Source: Haberlea rhodopensis (Eukaryota; Streptophyta; Magnoliopsida; Lamiales; Gesneriaceae). From it: DNA of 64,000 nt. Of this stretch, positions 1-10,094 are shown piece by piece; the stretch's first letter is position 1, and the number at the start of each line of letters is the position of its first letter. Location of the stretch: positions 1,240,001 to 1,304,000 of the forward strand of contig CAJQUN010000151.1 in assembly GCA_907163345.1 (NCBI GenBank), given 5' to 3'. Under the pieces are notes generated by a model. It was not told the DNA's origin, searched no databases, and saw nothing but the letters and a program-made list of their open reading frames with translations. A program made the translations under genes and the position numbers.

Positions 1-507
1 CCCATTCTTTTAGGGAGACCATTCTTGAAAACATCAAAATCTGTGATCGACGTGAATAGCGGCCTGTTAACAATAGAGTCTAATGGTGAAATTGCAAAAT
101 TTAATATCTTTGAACCCGTTAAAACTCACGAGCATTCTAGTTACGCTATTGATATAAATGATGCATATGATTCTGATTTTGATAATGATGAATTGTGGGA
201 GATGGGAAAGGCTACTGATGGCCTTGGTGATAACGGAGGTATGGATTCTCATCCTGTGCATACTGTTCATACTATTGCTGCTTTATCTATTCATGATACT
301 GCTGACTCTCGCTCTTCTCACTTGCAGGATCGTACCATTGAAAAGAAGCACCCTCCGGATCGACCACAGCAAGCCACATATGTTGAAGGAGGAACAAGGA
401 CTGAGGACGCCCACTCAAAGACGAACAAACCAAAATTCAAGGGAATCAAGAAGATATTGAGGTGGAAGAAGAAGGATAGAGCGACACCGCATCACCCACC
501 TTCATAG
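1..507 (+). CDS. Retrotransposon gag-pro polyprotein, C-terminal protease part (cut by window edge)
   Basis: The frame is open from base 1 to the TAG at 505-507 and lacks its N-terminus, which lies left of the window. It begins with LLGRPFL followed by IDVNSGLL, the second conserved block of the retroviral-type aspartic protease in Athila/Tat-like Ty3/gypsy elements; the catalytic DTG block would lie upstream. The rest is acidic, then a basic tail rich in K and R. The protein stops here and no reverse transcriptase, RNase H or integrase follows before the 3' LTR. The copy therefore looks like a gag-protease-only, non-autonomous element, or one with pol deleted. Function in processing Gag is inferred from family knowledge. 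The first Met-like codon is internal (a TTG at 25) and is not a real start. Confidence 0.7.
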   Translation, partial: PILLGRPFLKTSKSVIDVNSGLLTIESNGEIAKFNIFEPVKTHEHSSYAIDINDAYDSDFDNDELWEMGKATDGLGDNGGMDSHPVHTVHTIAALSIHDTADSRSSHLQDRTIEKKHPPDRPQQATYVEGGTRTEDAHSKTNKPKFKGIKKILRWKKKDRATPHHPPS

Positions 508-540
508 AGGACTGGCCACCGACGTTAAACAGAGGCGCTG

Positions 541-558
541 CTTGGGAGGCAACCCAAG
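541..558 (+). other. Hairpin CTTGGG/CCCAAG behind the protease ORF
   Basis: Perfect 6-bp inverted repeat CTTGGG-AGGCAA-CCCAAG. This block is widely seen at the 3' end of plant Athila/Tat-like elements; its role is not known to me. Confidence 0.6.
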
Positions 559-634
559 GGGAGTTAGTTTCCCTTTTACCTTTTTAGTTTTATTGATTTT
601 TAGTTTAAACATTTCTCTTTTCATGTATTTTTGC

Positions 635-656
635 CTTACATTGGGGACAATGTAAG
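635..656 (+). other. 8-bp-stem hairpin in the 3' untranslated region
   Basis: CTTACATT (635-642) pairs perfectly with AATGTAAG (649-656) around the loop GGGGAC. A purine-rich stretch follows at 664-675. It probably acts at the RNA level, but that is inference. Confidence 0.6.
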
Positions 657-1893
657 ATTTAAGTATGGGGGAGGGATTAGTGGTGTGTTATTGTTTTTCT
701 TATTTCAAAAATACAAAAAAATCGAAAAATTTGAAAATTTTGAGCTCATAGTTAGTAATGAACACATGCTTAGAATCACTAGCCCATGATGAAACCTAAT
801 TGATATCATGCATGCTTTTGAACATAGGTGAATTGTTAACCTTGGAACACTTTGAACTCTAATGCAAAATTTTACTTCAACTTAGTAAGTTGAATATTTT
901 GAGCACGATTTTGTCATGACTTGTGAAGTGTGCATAGCTTAGTGAAGATTGTGTGAATTTTGTGATACATGCTAGAACTTAACTACATGCTCTTTGAGGC
1001 GTATGTCTATACTACTTGCGAACATGAAAGTGATATAGGCGATCTTTGATGCGTTTGTGCCTTTCAAGCCTACCATGTAAACAAAATCAATCTCTAGTAC
1101 TCTTTTTGAGCTTTAATGTAAAAGAATGGTAGTATGTTAAGCTTACTAAAGACCCCCATTCAACATTCCTTGACTAGCTTATCATCCTATCCTTTTAGCC
1201 TAATATGATTTTAATCCATACCTTTTAAGGGAGTATGATGTATTTCATTCACATGCACTTGGGAACTCATTGAATTATATTTGTGAACTTTATGTCAAAA
1301 GAATGAAATACATGAAAGAAAAGGAATGCCTTGAGAAATTTGAGGAAAATATGACTCCAAGGGGAGCCAAGTCACACAAAAGAAGAAAAAAATGTTGAAA
1401 TAAACCTTGAAAAAAAAATGAACAAGGTTTGAAAAATTCATGCAAGAAGAGAAGTTTTAGTGTGCATTTCATCATACTCTCTTGTTTGATATATCTTTAT
1501 CCTTTCTTTCATAAGCCAATACCTAGACCAAGCTACAAGCTAATAAAGACCTACTTGATTTATGTTTGCAAAGTGGCTAAGATAGTGGAGAAGAGTGTGC
1601 AAGTGAGCTTATACTTGTGTTAGTGTATGCTTGAACTATTATGGCTTTGCATATTTTGGATCTATAATTTGTACACAACACTTGTTTATGACCACACACA
1701 CACGTTCACTACTTTGTTGAGTATGAAATGTTTAGGGATTGAACTTGTTCCACTGTTAACTTTTCACCGCCTTTCATTACTGTGCATGTTAAAATTGTTG
1801 AAGTATTAAAGTGAGGACAAGTTGCTATGTTATGAACCTATGAGCTAACCAAAAATATTGTAGTTTTATTGGATTACTCGAGGTCGAGTAAAG

Positions 1894-1911
1894 AGTAAGT
1901 ATGAGGGAGTT
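1894..1911 (+). other. Polypurine tract of the Athila/Tat-like element
   Basis: Purine-rich run with GGGAG directly before the TG of the 3' LTR, the position where plus-strand DNA synthesis is primed. Confidence 0.6.
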
Positions 1912-3416
1912 TGATGTGATTAGAAATAGACACATCTTTAACGCTTAATTGTCTACGATTTGGTAGGTTTTGATGGATAATTTGATACATATGCTACCTA
2001 ATCGTATATTTGTGTAATTGTTGGTACAATTGCCGAAAACGAGCTAAAAATGATGTGTAAAGACCAAGAAAAGACATGGACATGACAACGACTCAAAATT
2101 GATCAAGAAAAGGGCAAAAACGTAATTTTGAAGGAAGAGATCGATTGCCATGAAGAGGAGATCGATCGCCCTTGGACAGAAACTTGAGCAACAAAATTAA
2201 TGAAGCAGTGATCGATCGGTGATTCTAGGCGATCGATCGCCTGAGGCTACTGGAGGGAAGCGATCGATCGCTATAAAGTGGCGATCGATCGCCTCTAGCG
2301 TTTTGCTGAAAAAAATAAACGAAGCGATCGATCGGTATAAAAGGGGCGATCGATCGCCAAAGAGTCCGAATTTTTGGAAATTAAGTCTTTTACCATGTTT
2401 AAAAGATTGTAACCTAGTTATTAGCCTCCAAGACCCCAGAACTCAATTTTTATCACCTCTTAGGGAGAGAATTCCATACTTTAGAATATTTTTTAGGTTT
2501 TTGGAAGATTTTTCTTTCAAGTTTTGTCAAGAACAACGAGAAGAACGGAGCCGGAATCGACAAGCCGAAATCGTGATTCGTCTTAGTAATTTCTTTTCCT
2601 TTGTTTATTTAATGTTTTCGAATCAGTTTTTGTTATTTTTAGATTCAATTATGCTAGGCTAAACACTTAGATTCTTGGTTGAAGGGATACTTGCTTTTGG
2701 ATTTGAATCTCTTGTGAGAATTTTGGTTTGTTTATTGAATTTAATTTCGATTTCAATTCTGTTTCTTGGTATCGATTTCAATGATTATTGTGTTTGTTTA
2801 TTAGATTGATCACCTAGATTCACATGCATAATCGATAGCTAATTAAGAAGCAACTAAGATTAATAATTACCGGCTGTACGTGTTATTGAATTCTTAGGAG
2901 AAATGATTGGGTAATCAATCATTAACGGCTGTAGTTTCTATTGATTAAATTTATCGAACTCACTAGTTTTGAAATCTATCATTGATTTAATCATTAATGA
3001 CTGTAGTTTTGATTAGAGATTTGATAAGGGTCGGATTGAATGCTGTTTTCTCTTTGACCACGATTAAGGTGGGTAGGAATTCAATTTACAATCAATGAAT
3101 AATTGAAAGAATTCGAATGTTAGTGATTTGATGATCAAGAGAGAATTTTCCAAAAGAAAAGTTGACCGAAAACTAAGAATCGCTTCACTCTCATAAGTTT
3201 TAACCGTTTTAGTTAATCTCGTTAATTAGTTTAATTCTTAAAATTTGCTTAGTAGTAATCACTAAACTCAAAACCCCCTTTTTACTATTCGTTTTTAAAT
3301 TGACACGAAAAAAATACTACCTTCCCTGTGGGATCGATCCTTACTCTCGCTACTACATACTTTTGCTATTAACTTGAGAAGGGTTAATTTGGGCGTACGC
3401 GATAAGCGCTACCACA
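1912..3416 (+). mobile_element. 3' LTR of an Athila/Tat-like Ty3/gypsy element (1505 bp)
   Basis: Starts TGATGTGATT after the polypurine tract and ends ...CCACA. The right boundary is supported by comparison: the following bases (aatacctcacggggacg) continue a sequence that is uninterrupted at 55678 onward, so the element was inserted into element B1. The other LTR and the left target duplication lie outside the window. Near the right end lies CTTCCCTGTGGGATCGA, a block typical of this lineage. It contains a phased CGATCGATCG array at 2138-2356. The rest is AT-rich with no gene. Confidence 0.7.
2138..2356 (+). promoter_or_regulatory. Phased CGATCGATCG array, Athila/Tat-like LTR
   Basis: Eight 10-bp sites, exact or one base off, start at 2138, 2159, 2209, 2230, 2261, 2282, 2325 and 2347. 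Distances are 21, 50, 21, 31, 21, 43 and 22, that is four pairs. Flanks are mostly GG/CC, giving GGCGATCGATCGCC. The array begins about 226 bp into the LTR, nearer the LTR start than in the chromovirus LTRs. Confidence 0.85.
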
Positions 3417-4409
3417 AGGAATACCTCACGGGGACGTTTATACATCAGATGTTTGAGGGACTTGTGTCGGGACAACTCAATTTTGTTGGGAATACCAACG
3501 TGAGTGTCGACAAGTCGTTGTTAGCCCTGGTTGAGCATCTTTGCATATGTAATGCAATGGGAGTCACAATTGGAATTATGGGATATAGCTAGTGGGGTAA
3601 CACTACTATATTGATTTTATCTCTTGAAGAGATTTGGATTGTACTGTCATGGAGACAGCTGGTATCGATCGTGGGTTGATTGTAAATCAGCTATGGTAAG
3701 CATTACTGGTGTTGGACCGAGTAATGGATTTCTTACCTTTCGGTGAGACATTCGAGGAGACGTCTCCAAGAAAATACTCGAGATTGTGGAGTACTATGGC
3801 ATTAGTACAGAGCATCATTACGATGAGTATACATGGCGTATACGGGTTTCGATTTGGTAATAGTGGCTTTGATGCACTATTCTGAACCAGTTGCATATTT
3901 TCTGGTTCCGAGTTATGTTTTGGTCTAAATATATCAAGTTTTCCGAACGATGGTTCGAGGTTGGAAGGTCATGATACATGACAGAGGAAGGCGGTGTCGA
4001 TATACCTACCTTTTGGGAATCTTTGTAGACTCGATGAGTCGGTTGGTGCGGTGTTGATGTTGGAATCACACCCTTTGATTTTGGTTCGTCAATCATCATT
4101 CTCCGCGATGTGAGAATAACTGGGGATTGACAGTTTTTTTGGGGCTTTGGGTATGATTGCTGATACCCGAGTCGATCGCATTGAGTATACAAGTTGTGTT
4201 GGTACTTAGGCATGTATACCAGTGTGCATTTACGAATGCCAGCTTTTATTTTGGTCCTCGTCGAGCATCGAGTTAGTATGCTTGGAGGAATGCATCTATG
4301 GTGAGAGATTGTGGCACCTTGGGATTGGTAATCTTGATGGCACGATGTATTCTGAAGAATGATCGTGAGGGTTGGTTGATTTCCCTGAGGAGGGATTGTC
4401 GTATCTTAG
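3417..4409 (+). mobile_element. Internal 3' region of element B1, left piece
   Basis: Homologous along its length to 55680-56670, with many small differences. It is interrupted on the left by the Athila/Tat-like element and on the right by solo LTR D. No reading frame resembles a known protein; short frames differ between the copies, so I treat it as non-coding or fully decayed. The same sequence elsewhere leads into an LTR through a conserved tail, which identifies it as the 3' internal part of a chromovirus-like element. The last five bases (4405-4409, CTTAG) are the left target duplication of solo LTR D. Confidence 0.65.
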
Positions 4410-5155
4410 TGTGATATCCCCGAAATAATTAATTGCAATTTGGGCATTGATTATGTTTATATGATATTATGGCGATAATTAGATTATGTGTTAGGACTAA
4501 TTATCTTGGTAAAATGCTTGTCACATGGTAGGCATGACCCGGTAGAGCATTTCAGGGTGCATATTATACATGTTGGGTGTTTGGGTGTTATAATGGTTTA
4601 AATGTGTTGGTTTGTAATTTTGGTAAAGCATGATTTTAATGGTGAGTTTGATGCATTGTAGTAAAATGCTTTTAAAATATCATGTTGGGGTGTTTTATAC
4701 ATCATGCTTATATTATGATACACATTTAACCCCAAAGATGGTAAGGGCCACTTGCATACCACTTTATATCCCATCACCCCCTCTATATCAGCTTTTGTCC
4801 CAAAACCCCATCCTTTCACCTAAGAACTCCCATTTTCGTTTCTGAAACAAGAGGAGAGGATAAAGCTTTGAAAAGGAGTCTTTTTGTGAGTTTTTGCTGA
4901 AAACTTAAAGCTCAAGTGGTAAGCTTTCATTGTGGTAAAGTTTTGTTGAGTATTGGTTGGTTTTGATGTTGTATCTTGGGGTTCAAGGGGTAGACCTTGT
5001 TCTATCATTGTTGTTTATGTTGGGAGTTAGGTTTTGTAGTGTTTAGATGGTTTTTGGTTGGTTTTATGTTGTAAATTGAAGTGGGTTTGAGTTGTAGGTG
5101 ATTTGGTGTTGAAAGGAGCTCATTCTTGGAGGTTTCTCGCGTATACAGAGCTGCT

Positions 5156-5298
5156 CGATCGATCCGAAAATATTTTCGATCGATCGAGCATGGCAGAATG
5201 TTTTTGTGGCTTTGGAACAGTGGACCGATCGATCAGTATTTTGACCGATCGATCGGAGGGTGGTTCTCGATCGATCGAGATGAAATTTCCATCGATCG
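5156..5298 (+). promoter_or_regulatory. Phased CGATCGATCG array, LTR D
   Basis: Six sites start at 5156, 5177, 5226, 5246, 5268 and 5289; spacings are 21, 49, 20, 22 and 21. Complete sites are flanked as CTCGATCGATCGAG, as in element A, rather than GGC/GCC as in B. The fourth pair of longer arrays is absent. Confidence 0.85.
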
Positions 5299-5387
5299 AG
5301 ATGGCCAATTTGTTGGTGCCCCTTTTGTTGTTTCTTGGCTCTTTTTGGGTGTCTTCATGCTTCGCCACTGGTTATTTTAAAAGGTTA

Positions 5388-5406
5388 ATTGTCATGGATT
5401 GACAAT
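5388..5406 (+). other. Covarying hairpin, first copy in LTR D
   Basis: ATTGTCA-TGGAT-TGACAAT, a perfect 7-bp stem with a 5-base loop. A second copy at 5458-5476 reads ATCGTCA-CGGAT-TGACGAT, so one base pair has changed on both sides while pairing is kept. Confidence 0.7.
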
Positions 5407-5457
5407 ATTTTTTTGGGGTATTATGCATGCCTAGCCGGGAACTTTTATAATTTAGTT

Positions 5458-5476
5458 ATCGTCACGGATTGACGAT
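5458..5476 (+). other. Covarying hairpin, second copy in LTR D
   Basis: ATCGTCA-CGGAT-TGACGAT, a 7-bp stem. Related copies lie at 8800-8818, 61640-61658 and, less perfect, 54918-54936 and 54966-54984. Confidence 0.7.
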
Positions 5477-5658
5477 ACGATTTGGTGTTGTGATCGTACT
5501 AGGGCACGTGATTGCATGCCTATGTTTAATTGTGAAATATTTATGTGTTTTAGCACATGTTTCTCGGGGCATGGAACTCAAGCCAGGCTTGACATGGACT
5601 ACGGAATTCTAAGGTACGTATGACGTACGAGCATAGTCTATTGTAATGTTGCAACTGT

Positions 5659-5970
5659 AAAATGCATGGTATGTGATAATAGTACTATATGGACATTGAA
5701 ATGCATGGTATGTGGTATTTGCATAAATGGATATGGAAATGCATGGTATGTGGTAATTGCCATAAATGGATATTGAAATGCATGGTATACGGTACTTGCC
5801 ATAAATGAAAATTGAAATGCATGGTATACGGTACTTGCCATAAATGGATATTGAAATGCATGGTATGTGGTAATTGCCATAAATGGATATTGAAATGCAT
5901 GGTATACGGTACTTGCTATAAATGGATAGTGAAATGCATGGTATATGGTAATTGCGATAAATGGACATTC
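5659..5970 (+). repeat. 39-bp tandem repeat, eight units
   Basis: Units begin AAATGCATGGTAT at 5659, 5699, 5737, 5776, 5815, 5854, 5893 and 5932. Each also holds a TATGTGGTAATTGCCATA-like partly self-complementary core. Related LTRs carry only two or three units (8997-9110, 11225-11300, 58765-58850). Because 39 is a multiple of three the repeat gives long spurious frames on both strands. Confidence 0.9.
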
Positions 5971-5989
5971 GTTGGGATTTATATGGTGC

Positions 5990-6110
5990 CGCTTTTGAGC
6001 GAGCAAAGATTGGGATGTTGTCGCCGTTGAGCGACCATCGGTTATGACGCCGCTATTGTTGAGCGTGCGTGGGGTCGAAATGCCGCCGTTGTGGAGCGAG
6101 CTATGACATA
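5990..6110 (+). repeat. Series of CGCT/AGCG mini-hairpins in LTR D
   Basis: Four units of the form CCGC-short loop-GAGCG, for example CGCT-TTTG-AGCG. The same series occurs in LTRs B1 (about 9130-9242), B2 (11321-11440) and B3 (58864-58980). Confidence 0.6.
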
Positions 6111-6965
6111 GAAATATGGAGTCAATTGCTAAATATATGTGAGTCTGTAGTATTTTATTTTGATGGTTTAATCACATTTGGTTATGGAATTGGTATAGCA
6201 GGAATGGTTTTAATTGATCAATGAGATGATCAATTGGCTTTTGGGAATTTAATGGTTTGGTTATTTTGAGAACAGGGACAATACAGGGGATCCCGGATGA
6301 GGGTGTTACCATCCAGGGAGTATCATTTAAATTATGGCATTTACATTCTGTAAATTATGAATTGCAATGTTATGATTATTGGATTGGTGGTATTGGTATG
6401 CTCACCCCGTATGGGGGCTGTCTCTGTTGGGGCAGGTGTTACAGGTGTAGCAGCAGCTTTGGAGTTGAGCTCGGGTTGTTGATTTGAGGTACTTCCATGA
6501 TCGAGGTACCAGAGCTAGTTGAATAAGTGCATAGATCCAGAGTTGAGATCGAGCTGCGCTTGGGAGGTGCTTCCAGGATTGAAGTGCCAGTAACGGTACC
6601 CGGTAGGGTCTTTTATACATTAGATACACGCGTGTTCATTGGGTGCTCTTATGTGAGTACATTTTACGTGTATATGGAATGTATAAATGGGCTACGGCTC
6701 TTCTCGATTCATTTTATGGTTTGCATGCAATTAAATACGGAATTGCTAATGAACTAAGAGCATGTTAGTGTATTATGAATGTGCATGTTATATGAATAAT
6801 CTTGGTTGGGGAATTTGAATATTATGTGGATTGAATGCAAGAAATTTTCTGGATAGCATATGGTGTTGCGCTTGCATATGGTTTTCCCCATGATAGTATG
6901 ATTATATGCACTAATGGTATGGCTTAATACACTAATAACGGGTTAAGGGCACGGGGGTCCTTACA

Positions 6966-7700
6966 CTTAGGCCATGGTAATTCATTTCTGAGTAATTTGA
7001 TAACATCCCTGTGTTAGGATCGTTGAATCCTAGGGTAAACGAGGGAAGGCCATGTCTTGGAGTTGTTAGTGTCATGGTTGACACGTGTGGCGGAAATGCG
7101 ATTGATTGTTCTTGCATGTCCTTTCGGGAATTTGAGACCTTGTAGAGTCTTGATAATGTGTTGGACCAAGATGTGATTTCTTGGAACTTATAGATGTAGA
7201 CATCGTTAGAGATGTGTTTTGTGTTGATCGGTAGCGGTGAACCGCCCGATCCGTGTTGCAAGGTGGTGCAACTGCTCCTTTGATGGAGGCGGAATTGGAG
7301 AGCGGAAACCAGATTTAGTATAAGTACACTGTAGTGTACTGGTGGTTTCCGTGGTAACGATGTATGATTAACATCGTAGGCTAAATCGTAGAGATATCAT
7401 CGAGGCTATATCTATTTTGGAATCACGGATGATTCGCTTGGTTTGCAGTTATGGTTGGCTAACTACTTTTGAGATGGTTAACATCGGGGAATGCTGACAT
7501 CTTTCTTGAATTTGTGTTGGTTTGGGAGGTTACCCCATTCCGGGCGCTGGTGCGAGGTCTGTATCCTCGCGGTTGGTGTGTCGTCCATGTTATGTTCATG
7601 ATTCGACAATGTGGATCCGCTTGGATTGCGTGGTCTCGGCGATACATGGAGTACGCCTGTGCAAAAATTTGGGGACGAAATTTTATTAGTGGAGGATAAT
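6966..7700 (+). mobile_element. Internal 3' region of element B1, right piece
   Basis: Begins with the right CTTAG duplication of solo LTR D (6966-6970) and then continues the sequence broken at 4409; it aligns with 56670-57403. No protein recognised. It ends with an inverted repeat (AAATTT on both sides of a GGGGACG core, about 7665-7683) and the purine tract GTGGAGGATAAT, after which the LTR begins. Confidence 0.7.
7685..7700 (+). other. Polypurine tract of element B1
   Basis: Purine-rich AGTGGAGGATAAT immediately before the LTR start; equivalent tracts precede LTR B3 (57391-57403) and the LTR at 60635. Confidence 0.5.
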
Positions 7701-8030
7701 TGTGATGCCCGGGGATTAATTGTGTTAACCCCGGTTTGGTAATAATCCTTAATGGATTTTAATTGTGGCAATTATGAATTGATTTCGGTTTTGGGACTCT
7801 CGGGGATTTTTAAATCGGGTATTTGGAGTCATTGGATCCAAGGGATGAGATTGTATTCTCGTCGTGGTGATAACCTTGGAATTTGGTCTTTGGTGGGGTC
7901 TGGGGTCCGGAGTACTTTGTACTGGGGCTGGTAATGAAAATAGAGATTGGGAGGATATTATTGAAAACAGCTGATTTTTAATGAATCATGATGTAGTTGT
8001 GGAAGTATTTGTATTTTGGAGCCTTGGTGC

Positions 8031-8041
8031 TATATATACCA
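8031..8041 (+). promoter_or_regulatory. TATA box of LTR B1
   Basis: CTATATATACC followed within about 40 bp by a CT-rich leader, a normal plant LTR promoter layout. Identical boxes lie at 10123-10133, 57732-57742 and 60963-60973. Transcription would start near 8065, which puts the phased array inside the transcript. Confidence 0.7.
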
Positions 8042-8432
8042 AATTGACTCGGTATTCCGTCATTTTACGGAATCTCTCCTCTCTCTCCTCTTTCTCACGC
8101 CTCTCTCTCACCCCAAACCCTTCCCTTTTTTTCTCTCGGAAACAAATCGATGCGGGCTTGACATGGGAGCCCGATTTCTTGAAGAAAGGCTGGTAATCTT
8201 CTTCTCCTCACCTTTAGCTTCGATTTGATTATAGTTTTGTGCTAAATGGTTGAGTTTTGGGTTGAATTTGAGATTTGGGGGTTTTGGTTAAAAATCTAAA
8301 ATGTTTGTTTTTAGAGTTTTTATTGAGTTTATTTGGTGTATTGGAGGTGTTGAGGAAGTTAGGGGTGTTGGTTTTGAGTTAGGGTGTCAAAAACACCATG
8401 GAAGCTCGAGTTTTTCAAAAAATCGCAGGCCG

Positions 8433-8545
8433 CGATCGATCGCCGAGGCGTGCCGATCGATCGCCGAGGAGTGCAATCGATCGCGAGCTGGTTCTGCCCG
8501 GCAGTAAGGAACGGCGATCGATCGTGTGTAAATGGCGATCGATCA
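8433..8545 (+). promoter_or_regulatory. Phased CGATCGATCG array, LTR B1 (shortened)
   Basis: Five sites at 8433, 8454, 8474, 8515 and 8536; spacings 21, 20, 41 and 21. Compared with LTR B2 the middle of the array is missing, which looks like a deletion between sites. Confidence 0.85.
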
Positions 8546-8799
8546 CGGCTTGCTGAATAGTGTTTTTTTCACTATTTGTTTTAAAACTTGGAATTTTGAC
8601 TTGGGGCTTTAATAGCCGGTTTCCGGGGCATTGTTTTCATTCCAATGGGAATGCTATACTATGAAATTGGTGTGGTTGGAGCCAAATTGTATTAAGATAT
8701 GGAATTATTCGATTTAGTAATTGGCTAATCTTTTAAACTTATAAAATGGAATATTTTGGGTATTATGCGTGCTTAACCAAGGGTCTTTTAAAATTGTAA

Positions 8800-8818
8800 A
8801 TCGTCATGGATTGACGAT
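8800..8818 (+). other. Covarying hairpin in LTR B1
   Basis: ATCGTCATGGATTGACGAT: 7-bp stem and 5-base loop, equivalent to 5388-5406. The copies in B2 (about 10987) and B3 (about 58528) are degraded. Confidence 0.65.
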
Positions 8819-10094
8819 AAGTTTGGGGATTATGAACGTGCTTGGGCACGTGGTTGCATGCTTGTGTTTAATTGTGAGTTATGTGTTAGCACATAATTCA
8901 TCGGGTTGTGGGACTCAGGCAAGGTTGGACTCGAACTACGAAATTATAAGGTACGTATAAAGTACGAGCATAGCCTGTTATAATGGTGCAACTGTGAAAT
9001 GCATGGTATGTGGTATTTGCAATAAATGGATATTGAAATGAATGGTATATGGTACTTGCATAAATGAATAGTGAAATGCATGGTATATGGTAATTGCGAT
9101 AAGTGGACATACATTGGGAATTATATAGTGCCGCTTTTGAGCCAGCAATGTTTGGATGTTGTCGTCGTTGAGCGACCATCGGTTATGACGCGCTATTGTT
9201 GAGCGTGCATGGGGTTAAAATGCCGCTATTGTAGAGCGAGCTATGAAATAGAACTATGGAATCATTGACTAGATAATGTACTCTATTTGATGATTTAATC
9301 ATATTTGGTTATGTAACTGGTATAGTATGAATGGTTTTAGTTGATCAATGAGATGAACAACTGGCTTTTGAGAATTTAATGGTTTGGTTATTTTGAGAAC
9401 AGGGACAATACAGGGGATCCTGGATGAGGATGATACTATCCAGGGAGTATCATTTAAATTCATGGCATTTACATTTTGTAAATTATGAACTACAATATTA
9501 TGATTATTGGAATGGTGGTATTGGTATGCTGACCCCGTGTGGGGACTGTCTCTGTTGGGGCAGGTGATACAGGTGCAGCAGTAGCTTTGGAGTTGAGATC
9601 GGGCTGTTGATTTGAGGTACTTCCTGGATTGTGGTACCAGAGCTGGTTGAATAAGTACGTAGATCCAAGGTTGAGATCGAACTATGCATTGGCAGGGCTT
9701 CCAGGGTCGAAGTACCAATAACCGCATTCGGTAGAGTATCTTATGCATTAGATACATGTTTATTCATTGGGTGCTCTCATGTGAGTACGTTTTTACTTGT
9801 ATATGGAATGTATAAATGGGCAACGGATTTCGTCTCTTCAGTTATTGTTTGCATGCAATTAAATACGGAATTGCTAAATGAACTGAGAGCATGTTAGTGT
9901 ATTATGAGGGTGCATGCTATGTAAGTGTCTTGGTTGGGGAATTTGAATATTATGCGGATCAAATGCAAGAAATTTTCTTGATAGTATATGATGTTATACT
10001 TGCATATGGCTTTCCCCCATGATAATATGATTGTATGAACTAATGGTATGGATTAATACACTAATAATGGGTTAAGGGCACGGGGGTCCTTACA

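Larger units (their letters stand above)
508..1911 (+). other. 3' untranslated region of the Athila/Tat-like element
   Basis: A 1.4-kb stretch between the protease stop and the 3' LTR without any convincing reading frame. It holds two hairpins (541-558 and 635-656), a purine run at 664-675 that resembles an internal polypurine tract, and the true polypurine tract at its right end. AT-rich sequence between 700 and 1890 shows nothing I recognise. The block with GGCGCTGCTTGGGAGG is familiar from the 3' ends of plant Athila/Tat-type elements. Confidence 0.6.
4410..6965 (+). mobile_element. Solo LTR 'D' (2556 bp) with CTTAG target duplication
   Basis: Starts TGTGATATCCCCGAAAT and ends GGTCCTTACA, flanked by CTTAG at 4405-4409 and 6966-6970. 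No internal region or second LTR is present, so this is the product of recombination between two LTRs. The first part resembles LTRs E and G; from about 5400 to the end it resembles LTR B. Parts in order: candidate splice donor near 4919, phased array 5156-5298, hairpins at 5388 and 5458, eight 39-bp repeats 5659-5970, CGCT/AGCG hairpins 5990-6110, an ACCCC/GGGGG hairpin near 6403-6418, and the shared 3' end. Confidence 0.9.
7701..10094 (+). mobile_element. 3' LTR of element B1 (2394 bp)
   Basis: Starts TGTGATGCCCGGGG after the purine tract and ends GGGTCCTTACA. Parts in order: TATA box 8031-8041, CT-rich leader 8080-8130, candidate splice donor near 8193, phased array 8433-8545, hairpin 8800-8818, three 39-bp repeats 8997-9110, CGCT/AGCG hairpins about 9130-9242, an ACCCCGTGTGGGG hairpin near 9533 and the conserved end. 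It is followed directly by a second, 5'-truncated LTR instead of by a target duplication. Confidence 0.85.

Noticed and set aside
3664..3675. Single ATCGATCG word in the B internal region (also near 55926)
   Set aside because: Isolated, not part of a paired array; may be chance.
5103..5402. Coding frames with RSID/DRS repeats over the CGATCGATCG arrays
   Set aside because: Spacings of 20, 22, 49, 50 and 52 bp break the frame in most arrays, and the LTRs differ in frame; not coding.
5609..6030. Long overlapping frames with HAFQYPF- and CMVYG-type repeats
   Set aside because: They come from the 39-bp LTR repeat (13 codons); unit number differs between copies and frames are not conserved.
8080..8130. 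CT-rich microsatellite
   Set aside because: It recurs at the same distance from the TATA box in four LTRs, so it is the pyrimidine-rich leader at the transcription start.
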